Shown here in pieces: positions 7,128 through 14,518 of a DNA stretch of 30,429 bases (its first letter is position 1; each line of letters opens with the position of its first letter). Both the position numbers and the translations under genes were made by a program. The stretch comes from CAZGSN01 sp964371655 (GTDB taxonomy: Bacteria > Desulfobacterota > Binatia > HRBIN30), in NCBI GenBank assembly GCA_964371655.1, contig CAYJOD010000079.1, positions 1 through 30,429 of the forward strand, written 5' to 3'. The notes beneath the pieces are model-generated. The model was given only the letters and a program-made list of their open reading frames with translations. It did no database searches and was not told the origin of the DNA.

Positions 7128-9896
7128 ATGACATCGACCAAGGGAACGTGGGCTGACACTTACCGCAAGAAGTGGACGTGGGATCGCGTCACCTGGGGAA
7201 GTCACTCGGTGGACTGCTACCCGGGCGGCTGTCCGTGGCGCGTCTACACTAAAGACGGCAAGGTCATCCGCGAGGAGCAGGCCGGCGTGTTCACGCCGAT
7301 CGAAGCGGGGATACCCGACATGAACCCCATGGGCTGCCAGAAAGGCGCCTGCTGGAGCGGCCTGCTCGATGCGCCGGATCGGATCACGCAGCCGATGAAG
7401 CGCATCGGCGAACGCGGCGAGGGGAAGTTTAAACCGGTCTCGTGGGACGAGGCGCTCGACGACATCGCCAACTCGATGCTCGATGCGATCAACGACCAGG
7501 GCCCGGAGTCGATCCTCACCCTGATGACTCCCGAGTTTGCCGCCTCGGCCGCACGCATGTTCAGCGATGCCCTGGGCACGCCGACGACTGACGGCAACGC
7601 CGAGTTCCAGGATTTTAGCCCCGGCTACCACATGACCTTCGGGCTGTTCAATCCGGTGTCGACGATGGACGACTGGTTCCTCGCCGACCTTACCCTCATC
7701 TGGCACGCCAACCCGGTGTACACCAACATCCACTGGTACCACTACGTCTCCGAGTCGCGTTACAACGGCGGCGAGGTGGTCACCATCGCCCCCGACTTCA
7801 GCCCCTCGGCCATCCATGCCGACTACCACATGCCCGTGCGCATCGGCACCGACGCCGCGCTGGCCCTGTCGATGTGCAAGGTGATTATCGATGCCGGCCT
7901 CTACGACAAGCAGTTCGTGCAGGAGCAGACGGACCTATCGCTGCTGGTCCGCACCGACAGCAGACGCTTCCTGCGCGGTAACGATCTCGCCGACGATGAT
8001 CGCGACGATCAGTTCTTCTGGGCCGACGGACACTCCGGTGTGATCACCCCTGCCCCGCGCCACACCTTGGCGTCGGCCGGGGTCAACCCCGCCCTCACCG
8101 GTATCTACAAGGTCATGCTCAAGGACGGCGCGACGGTCGAGGTCGAACCAGTCTTCCAGCGCCTGAGCCGGCACCTCGAGAACTTCACGCCGGAGAAGGC
8201 CAGCAAGATCTGCGACATCCATCCCGACAACATCCGCACCCTGGCGCGAAAAGTCGCCACTCGTAAGACCAAGGTCTTCATCGGTTGGAACTCCGGAAAG
8301 TACTACCACGGCGATCTGATGGAGCGCTCGATCGCCCTGCTCCTCGGCCTCACCGGCAACTGGGGCAAGAAGGGTACGGGCACGCGCTCGTGGGCCGCCG
8401 CCGGTTGGGACGGCATGGCGTTCATGTCGGACAAGGGCATGCCCGGGCAGGACGCGGCGCGCATGGCGCATCAGGCGCGCACCACGATGCGGCGGATGCT
8501 CACGATGGATGATCCGACCCGCACCCTCGAAATGATCACCAACCATGTCTCGGCGATGAACCCCGAGCTCGGCGGCTTCGGCGCCATGATTCCGCCGGCG
8601 TTCCTTTGGTACTACCAGTACGGCTACAAGGAACGCTGGAACGATCCCAACAACAACGACCCGTCGATGAAGCGCAGCTTCGACGAGTATGTGAACGAGG
8701 CCATCGACAAGGGCTGGTTCGGCCCGCACTGCTCGAGCGCCTATAAAGAGGTCGAGCCACGCGTCCTCTTCGAGGCGGGTGGCAACATGCTACGCCGTCA
8801 GCGCGGCGGCCAGAAGCTGCTGCTCGAAAAGCTCTGGCCCAAGCTCAAGATGATCGTGTCGGTCGACTTCCGCATCAACACCACCGGCATGTACTCCGAC
8901 TATATTCTGCCGGCGGCTCAGCACTACGAAAAGCTCGGTCAGAGTATGCCGTCGGTTCATCATCTCAACTGGGTGCTCACCGACCGCGCCGTCGCCCCTC
9001 CGGGAATGGCGCTAGCCGAGCATCACATCGGCATCATGATCATCGAAGCGATCGAGCGCCGTGCCGCCGCGCGCGGCATGACGGGGTTCACCGACCGCAA
9101 GGGCACCTATCGTTCTCTCGTCGGCATGGCGGCGAAGTACACTCTCAACGACACGATGCGGGACGAGGAGACGTTCTACGACGAGGCGGTGAAAGACAAC
9201 GTCGTCTACGGAATCCTGCCCGAGGGCACGACGCTCGCAACCTTGCGGGAGAAGGGCTACGTGCGTTGGACTGGCTGGGGTCTGGCCGGCCACGGCGAGG
9301 CGCAGGCGTCCACGATCAAGGATGATGAAGTGCACAACCCCCTGCGCTGGCACACCGAAGACAAGGTGCCGTACGCGACCCTGGTCCGGCGCGCGCAATT
9401 CTACATCGATCACGAATGGTTCCTCGAAGCTGGTGAGGAGCTTCCGACCCATAAGGACTCGCTCGGACACGGCGGCCCGGGGCGGCGCTTCCAGATGACC
9501 AGCGGCCACAACCGCTGGTCGATCCACTCCATGAACATGACGAACCGCAACCTGCTCAACACCCACCGCGGCGAGCCGTTCGTGTTCATCAATGACAAGG
9601 ATGCGGCGAGCCTTGGCATTGCCAATGGCGATCAGGTGAAGGTGGTCAGCGACGTCGGCGAGACGATCATCCAGGCGAAGATCACGCCCTCCTGCCGCCC
9701 CAATCAAGTCATCATCTACAACGGCTTCGAGCCGTTCATGCACAAGAACTGGTACGGCCAGGCCGACGTCGAGCCCGGTCACGTCAAGCACCTCGGCTTC
9801 GCGGCCGGCTACGGACATCTGACGTACCGTCCGACCGGGTGGCAGCCCATACCCGCCGACCGTGCCGTGCGGGTCGACGTGGAGAAGATCAAGTAG
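7128..9896 (+). CDS. Type II DMSO reductase family molybdopterin oxidoreductase, catalytic subunit
   Basis: 922 residues, of the same general size as catalytic subunits of this family. The ATG at 7128 has a GGGAGAG site 5 nt or so upstream; an ATG at 7098 only adds Arg-rich sequence. The N-terminus WADTYRKKWTWDRV and then HSVDCYPGGCPWRVYTKDG corresponds to the [4Fe-4S] FS0 region of the NarG/EbdA/AhyA group: His26, Cys30, Cys35, with Cys70 in GCQKGAC as the likely fourth ligand. QDFSPGYHMTFG follows; Asp162 is the candidate molybdenum ligand of type II enzymes. The end (about 780-915) is the molybdopterin-dinucleotide-binding domain (RRFQMTSGHNRWSIHS, LGIANGDQVKVVSDVGE). There is no twin-arginine signal. 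Relatives reduce nitrate or selenate or hydroxylate alkylbenzenes, alkanes or sterols. The iron-sulfur beta and heme gamma subunits expected for these complexes are not adjacent. Exact substrate unknown. Confidence 0.88.
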   Translation: MTSTKGTWADTYRKKWTWDRVTWGSHSVDCYPGGCPWRVYTKDGKVIREEQAGVFTPIEAGIPDMNPMGCQKGACWSGLLDAPDRITQPMKRIGERGEGKFKPVSWDEALDDIANSMLDAINDQGPESILTLMTPEFAASAARMFSDALGTPTTDGNAEFQDFSPGYHMTFGLFNPVSTMDDWFLADLTLIWHANPVYTNIHWYHYVSESRYNGGEVVTIAPDFSPSAIHADYHMPVRIGTDAALALSMCKVIIDAGLYDKQFVQEQTDLSLLVRTDSRRFLRGNDLADDDRDDQFFWADGHSGVITPAPRHTLASAGVNPALTGIYKVMLKDGATVEVEPVFQRLSRHLENFTPEKASKICDIHPDNIRTLARKVATRKTKVFIGWNSGKYYHGDLMERSIALLLGLTGNWGKKGTGTRSWAAAGWDGMAFMSDKGMPGQDAARMAHQARTTMRRMLTMDDPTRTLEMITNHVSAMNPELGGFGAMIPPAFLWYYQYGYKERWNDPNNNDPSMKRSFDEYVNEAIDKGWFGPHCSSAYKEVEPRVLFEAGGNMLRRQRGGQKLLLEKLWPKLKMIVSVDFRINTTGMYSDYILPAAQHYEKLGQSMPSVHHLNWVLTDRAVAPPGMALAEHHIGIMIIEAIERRAAARGMTGFTDRKGTYRSLVGMAAKYTLNDTMRDEETFYDEAVKDNVVYGILPEGTTLATLREKGYVRWTGWGLAGHGEAQASTIKDDEVHNPLRWHTEDKVPYATLVRRAQFYIDHEWFLEAGEELPTHKDSLGHGGPGRRFQMTSGHNRWSIHSMNMTNRNLLNTHRGEPFVFINDKDAASLGIANGDQVKVVSDVGETIIQAKITPSCRPNQVIIYNGFEPFMHKNWYGQADVEPGHVKHLGFAAGYGHLTYRPTGWQPIPADRAVRVDVEKIK

Positions 9897-9957
9897 CGTC
9901 GCGACCTAGTGTGGTGAGTCAGACGTACGCCGAGAAAATGCAGTGCCGATCCGAGAG

Positions 9958-10202
9958 CCCTCACCCTAACCCTCTCCCAGGGGGAGAGGGGAGCTTACCT
10001 TCCTCCCTCTCCCTCTGGGAGTGTCGACAAACCCGAATGGAAAACAGGAAACGGAAAACAGGAAACCGAAAACTGGGCAATGCTCAGGCAGAAAGACCGG
10101 TTTTTCATTTTCGGTTTCCGGTTTCTGATTTTCCGTTCTCCGAGTGGCGGCCTGTTGCGGAGAAAATCGACAGTCTCCTCTGGGAGAGGGCCGGGGTGAG
10201 GG
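9958..10202. repeat. CCCTCACCC...GGGTGAGGG inverted repeat enclosing another element
   Basis: Arms of 21 nt at 9958-9978 and 10182-10202 are inverted copies with 18 of 21 positions matching. Inside lie a purine-rich inner hairpin (CTCTCCC-AGG-GGGAGAG, about 9973-9989) and then the 156-nt element at 10021-10176. Related CCCTCTCCC/GAGAGGGG words recur at 17095-17134, about 24964-25014 and 30344-30368. The gap 9897-10298 between the molybdoenzyme and the next gene is essentially all repeat; I see no gene in it. Confidence 0.65.
10021..10176. mobile_element. 156-nt hairpin element, copy 1
   Basis: Aligns without a gap to 25071-25226 with 135 of 156 positions identical. It starts GTGTCGA and ends TCGACAGTCT, giving short imperfect terminal repeats around TGTCGA. 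Inside, A-rich GGAAAACAGGAAAC-type words on the left are mirrored as inverted GTTTCCGGTTT/TTTTCC words on the right, so the whole element can fold into one long hairpin. The 9-mer CCTCTGGGA stands on both sides (10012-10020 and 10177-10185), a candidate target duplication. Confidence 0.75.
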
Positions 10203-10298
10203 TGGTCGGCAGGTTTCTCGATGCACTCGCGCTTCGGCGAACTCTGAACTCACCAAACGAGAGTATCATGACCCGGCTGGCCTGAGATCGGAGGACCC

Positions 10299-11384
10299 AT
10301 GCTCACTCGTGCAGACGACTATCCCGTTCACCAGACCTGCGAGCCGATCGCCACCGTCGGCACCAGTGATCGCAACTTCTACGATCGCTACTTCTTCAAT
10401 GGCTACGAGCGCGACGGCAGCATTTTCTTCGCCGCTGCACTCGGGCAATACCCGAATCGTCAGGTGATGGATGCCGCGTTCAACGTCATCCATCGCGGCC
10501 GCCAGTACGTCGTGCGCGCCTCCTGCCGTGCCGGCGCCGATCGCCTGGTTACCAGCGTCGGCCCGATCGCGGTTGAGGTCATCGAGCCGCTGCAGAAGTT
10601 TCGCCTCACCGTCCAACCCAATCAGTGGGAGATCAGCGGCGACCTGGTGTTCACGGCGCGTGCGCCGGTACTCGAGGAGCCGCGCTTCTACCGTCGCGTC
10701 GATGGGCGGCTGTTCATGGACTACACGCGGCTCACGCAGCACGTCGGGGTCGAGGGCACGCTGCAGGTGGGCGGCGAGACGATCCGCGTCACGCCCGAGC
10801 GCTTCTGGGGCTCGCGTGATCGCTCCTGGGGCATCCGCCCGGTCGGTGAGCGCGATGCCGGCGTGCAGCCGAGCATGTTCCAGTTCTTCTTTCTGTGGTC
10901 ACCGGTCAACTTCGAGGACCTGTGCACCCACTTCGACGTCAACGAAGAGGGCGACGGCACGCGCTGGCACGAGGCCGGCATGATCGCGCCCGTTGGCGGC
11001 AGCGTCGAGGCGATGCGTTCGGTCGACCACCGCCTCGACTTTCAGTCGGGCACGCGCCACGCCAAAAGTGCCGAGATCATTCTGCGCCGCAAGTCGGGTG
11101 AGGAGATGCTCATCACCCTCAAGCCTCTTTACAATTTCTCCATGGTCGGACTCGGCTATCAGCATCCGCAGTGGGCGCACGGCATGTACGTCGGCGACAA
11201 CGAGGTCGGCGGCGAGTCATGGGCATTGTCTGACGCCAACCCGGCGGCGCCACTCTACCTGCACGTCGAAGCCGTGTGCGAAGCCACGCTCGGCAAGCGC
11301 CGCGGCATCGGCGTGCTCGAACAGCTGATCATCGGCCCGCACGGGCCATCCGGGTTCAAAGAGATCTTCGACCTCGCACCGTAG
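10299..11384 (+). CDS. CrtC/AttH-like lipocalin-fold protein (DUF7064/7065-like)
   Basis: 361 residues, with GGAGGA just before the ATG. No signal peptide or membrane segment, so probably cytoplasmic. The protein is almost all beta with many aromatic residues. Recognisable elements are FYDRYFFNGYERDGSIFFAAALG (about 27-49), FRLTVQPNQWEISGDLVFTA (101-120), and ERFWGSRDRSWGIRPVG (167-183), the GSRDxSWG signature shared by hydroxyneurosporene-synthase/AttH-type lipocalin-fold proteins. Some of those hydrate or modify carotenoids and other terpenoids; most are uncharacterised and occur in lineages that degrade hydrophobic compounds. It follows the molybdoenzyme by 402 nt, on the same strand, but repeats separate the two, so co-transcription is doubtful. 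A role in binding or modifying a hydrophobic metabolite is inference. Confidence 0.6.
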   Translation: MLTRADDYPVHQTCEPIATVGTSDRNFYDRYFFNGYERDGSIFFAAALGQYPNRQVMDAAFNVIHRGRQYVVRASCRAGADRLVTSVGPIAVEVIEPLQKFRLTVQPNQWEISGDLVFTARAPVLEEPRFYRRVDGRLFMDYTRLTQHVGVEGTLQVGGETIRVTPERFWGSRDRSWGIRPVGERDAGVQPSMFQFFFLWSPVNFEDLCTHFDVNEEGDGTRWHEAGMIAPVGGSVEAMRSVDHRLDFQSGTRHAKSAEIILRRKSGEEMLITLKPLYNFSMVGLGYQHPQWAHGMYVGDNEVGGESWALSDANPAAPLYLHVEAVCEATLGKRRGIGVLEQLIIGPHGPSGFKEIFDLAP

Positions 11385-12297
11385 AGCCGGTCGACACTCA
11401 AACCCGAAAACCTCACTTCCGCTCTGTGGTGACCGGTGCGCCCTTCGAGACGGCGCCAAAAGAACGCGCCTCCTCAGGGCAAACGGTGTAACGACAGTTG
11501 CACCAATTCCTCCCATTCGCCCTGAGGAGCGGCCATCCTCCCAGGCCGTGTCTCGAAGGGCGCGCGCTATCAAACTGATCGCGATGTGCCAGGGCAACTG
11601 ATCCTTGTCCGGACAACAGTCGACCGTCGACAGCCTCCACCCTACGCTGCCGGGAGCGATCGCATACGTGCGTTCAGCGGCAATTCGCCCGGCGCCGAGC
11701 GCGATAGTCGCCGAAGCTCTACGAGGCGTGAGCCAAATCGCACCAGGCAATCACGGTGGTCGATATCAGCCATAAATGGCTGAGACTTCCGCCAAGCAGC
11801 CAGCTCCGAGAATCCCAGTCAGGGCTATCCACCAGGAATTGCTTCTCTTCTGCCAAGTGGCACGCACCTTGGATCATCGTCAGAAGAAGAACGCCTCTCT
11901 CCATGATGAACGCATTCGAAAACGCCGGTTTGATCGTCGGCGAGACCATGAGCGCCGTCTCCGTGGCGGTGCCGGGCGAGGCCGCATGAAATTCCAGTTG
12001 CTGGCGTTGGCTCATGACATGGCCGTCCTGTACGTCGGCACGCCCGGTCATTGGTTGATCCTGGTTTACTGCATCTGGCTGCGACGAAGGCAACGCATCG
12101 CCCGGGAGGCGTCTTCCGATTCTTCTCAGTGGCAGGCGCTGGACACATTTGGTTCGAGGCATGTTGCACGCCTGAGTTTCCCGGTTCCGGCGAGAATTTA
12201 CGCGGCCGTGCTGCGAGTGTACGAAACGGTCTTCGCCGACGGATATCAAGCTCGCCGCGCATTCTTCGGGTCCCGCCTGGGACGCTGGACCTAACGC
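11385..12297. other. Gene-poor spacer with repeats and a possible gene fragment
   Basis: No confident gene. The left part holds the inverted repeat at 11436-11567. Further right, the minus strand has a 98-codon reading frame (about 12015-11719) with coding-like base use at its start (MSQRQQLEFHAASPGTATET, then a hydrophobic SHLWLISTTVIAW end), overlapped by a plus-strand frame (11776-12294). I recognise neither; they could be a decayed gene or chance frames. Confidence 0.4.
11436..11567. repeat. CGCCCTTCGAGAC inverted-repeat element, copy A
   Basis: Outer arms: GCGCCCTTCGAGAC near 11438-11452 is inverted near 11550-11565. A second inner pair, CTCCTCAGGGC with AAACGG, is inverted as GCCCTGAGGAGCGG around 11518-11532. 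The outer word recurs at 24739-24750 and 24888-24896. Confidence 0.65.
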
Positions 12298-12470
12298 CTA
12301 GTCCCAATGCCGGTCGGTTAACGGCATGCCTGGGACCGCCGGCATCCTGCCGGCATGCGACGCGGAGCGTCGCACCGTTGTTTGAAGGGCGCAGCACGCG
12401 GCGCCTTGGCGACAAGGTGTCGGCGCTCCCAGGCCGTTCAAACGGCTTAACCGACCGGCATTGAGCTTAG
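12298..12470. mobile_element. 173-nt MITE-like element with CAATGCCGGTCGGTTAA ends
   Basis: Terminal arms of 24 nt (12298-12321 and 12447-12470) are inverted copies with 21 of 24 positions matching; the inner 17 nt (CAATGCCGGTCGGTTAA) are perfect. Inside are further inverted words (CCTGGGA...TCCCAGG and GCCGGCAT...). The right end reaches into the 3' end of the adjacent minus-strand gene and contains its TAA stop codon. Confidence 0.8.
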
Positions 12471-13786
12471 TCCCCAATCGTTGCTGCATCCCAACGCAGC
12501 GGCGCCACCGCCACCTCACCGCTCGTCAGCGTCGCGACCCATGGCCAGCCTGCCGTGGTGATGTACCAGGCGTCGCGCTGCGGATGGTACACGATCTCCG
12601 CCGCATGTGCGCTGAGTCGCGCAATCAGCGATGGCGCATCACCGCGCCCGCGGTACATGCCGAAGTCGTACGGATTGTCGGCATGGAAGATCAGCGTCTC
12701 GTTGTAGGAGTCGCGATCGAGCCACACTTTGAGCGGCAACAAAAGCGCCGGCCACACAAACGAGTCATTGTTGTAAGTCACTGAGAGGTAGTAGCGGTCG
12801 TAGTAACGAACAACCGTGGGCGACTCGGTCGAGGCGACGATTGCATTGCGTTCGCTGCCAAGACCGGTTTGCAGCGCCGTCCCGATGTACTGCCAGCCTT
12901 CCAGATCGAATGATTGGTATACATCGACCTCAGAGAAATAGGCGCCGCGGGCGGTCGCATAGAGCAGCCACTGGCCCTCGGCCACCTTCAGAACCATCGC
13001 GTCGCGGAAGAACTTGTGGATCGGGGCGGGCAGGACCGTGCGCCGGTCACTCCAATCGATGCCGTTCACCGAGGTCATGCGCTGCAAGCGATGCGGCGAC
13101 CAGAACATGTAGTAGCTGCCGCCGTCGACGATCACGTGCGGTGCCCACGCAAGCTCATCGAAGTCGGCTACCGGCGCCGTCTCCGTCATAGCGGTGGCCG
13201 GGGGGAAGTCGGGACTGACGCCGACCGCAAAATACTTCTCCTCGGCGTAGTTGCCGTCACCCCTGGAAGTGATTCCTACCAGTCGCCAGTCGCCGTTGGC
13301 ATCCTGATAGACGCTGTGGTCGTTGATGTAGTCGCCGTACGTGTGCGGCCGAAACAAGGGCTGCCAGGGGCCGTCGATGCGCGGCACATAGAGAGGTGGC
13401 GTGCCGGCGTTGATCGCGATGCTGACTTCGCCGAGGAGTCGACCCGGCGCGCCGTCGCCGGGATCGGCCCACACGCGATAGGTCCCGTTCTCACGTACGA
13501 GGTAGGATCCAAACTCGGCGTGTGCCACCGTCTGCCAGATGGCGCCGCTCCGGCGTTCAATCCGGTAACCCTCGTTGCGTGGATCGGCGACCCAACCGAG
13601 GTGCGCCCAGCCCGTACCACGCACCACTTGCACGCCGTAGCGCGCCTGCGCCTTCGGCACGTCGGCGCATGCAAGCGAACTGTAGAAGTCAGTCGACAGC
13701 GGCACTTCGACGTAGGCGCGGACCGCGAGCTCGAGCGCGAGCCAGAGAACCAGCGGCGCTGCGGCCAGGATCGAGATGTTGCGCAT
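12467..13786 (-). CDS. Membrane-anchored GH43/GH32-like five-bladed propeller protein
   Basis: 439 residues from the ATG at 13786; an ATG at 13801 adds 5 residues, and the open frame runs to 13996 but that part is Arg-rich and unlikely. The N-terminus MRNISILAAAPLVLWLALELAV is a signal anchor. Residues about 41-130 look like a fibronectin/Ig-type beta domain. From about 131 comes a propeller with GH43/GH32 traits: NDHSVYQDANGDWRLVGI (Asp156), LAWAPHVIVDGGSYYMFWS (212-230), FFRDAMVLKVAEGQWLLY (Asp262) and ESPTVVRYYDRYYLSVTYN (Glu321), in the order of the catalytic acids of those families. Such enzymes cleave or transfer plant or microbial sugars. Activity is unproven, since the first motif differs from the usual DPxV form. 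The TAA stop lies in the end of a palindromic element, so the C-terminus may be shortened. Confidence 0.7.
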   Translation of the reverse strand: MRNISILAAAPLVLWLALELAVRAYVEVPLSTDFYSSLACADVPKAQARYGVQVVRGTGWAHLGWVADPRNEGYRIERRSGAIWQTVAHAEFGSYLVRENGTYRVWADPGDGAPGRLLGEVSIAINAGTPPLYVPRIDGPWQPLFRPHTYGDYINDHSVYQDANGDWRLVGITSRGDGNYAEEKYFAVGVSPDFPPATAMTETAPVADFDELAWAPHVIVDGGSYYMFWSPHRLQRMTSVNGIDWSDRRTVLPAPIHKFFRDAMVLKVAEGQWLLYATARGAYFSEVDVYQSFDLEGWQYIGTALQTGLGSERNAIVASTESPTVVRYYDRYYLSVTYNNDSFVWPALLLPLKVWLDRDSYNETLIFHADNPYDFGMYRGRGDAPSLIARLSAHAAEIVYHPQRDAWYITTAGWPWVATLTSGEVAVAPLRWDAATIGD

Positions 13787-14518
13787 ACCGGCGACAAGCA
13801 TACGGAGAAGCGAGCCGAAACGAAAACGGGATCCCTCGCGATTTCTCGCAGGCGCAAGACGAATTTCAGCGACGCACTCATGTGATCGCCGAAACCGCGC
13901 GTTGACGTCGCCGTCAGGATTTCGCGAGCGACGTTTTGCGGGGGTATTCGGTGATTTCTCCTGGCTCGACTGCATCCGGAGCCGGCTCCTACGCACGTCG
14001 CCCCGCGGTCGCTACGCAATTCGGTGAGAAAAGTGGGGTGGGATCTATTGCAATGCCGATGCGACTTCGCAGATAATCGCCGACGATGCCGTTGCGCCTA
14101 TCTGTTCCTTCTTTCGGCCTGCTCGAGAATCTGGCCGACGTGCCAGTGTGCGCGGCGGTTCCGCCCAATGGTGGCGGGCGGAGCCTGGTGGGCGAGCGCC
14201 TTCTGCCTCCCTCTGTCGTCAGGGGACAGCGAGCTTGGCGTGGCCGAAAGGGACAGGCTCCTTGGCATTCCGGAATGTTAGGGGGCCGGTCGCCCTCGCG
14301 CTGCAGCATTTCTTCACAAGCCCAGCGTCCCCTGCTCCCCGATTCCACGCGCGCCCCCAGCAACGCCCTGGCTTCCAGCGACGTCCTGGGTGAATGGCTG
14401 TGCGCCCTCACCCCCGCGAAAGGAGGCGGGGCGTCCACGACCGTCAACAATCGTACGTCACGGCTGCGATGCGAGACTGTACCGCGGTCCACATTTCAAC
14501 AGGAGAGGAACTCCCGCT
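13787..14518. other. Spacer between divergent genes
   Basis: About 730 nt between the start of the propeller gene (minus) and the start of the transporter (plus), so promoters for both should lie here, but I cannot assign -35/-10 boxes with confidence. A 10-bp GC hairpin (14157-14166 with 14176-14185) and scattered inverted words (GGCCGAAAG near 14120 and 14240) suggest another palindromic element around 14.1-14.3 kb. The overlapping reading frames here have no protein-like features. Confidence 0.4.

Noticed and set aside
11776..12294. 172-codon plus-strand frame in the 11.4-12.3 kb spacer
   Set aside because: Arg-rich, no known family, no good ribosome site; overlaps an equally weak minus-strand frame.
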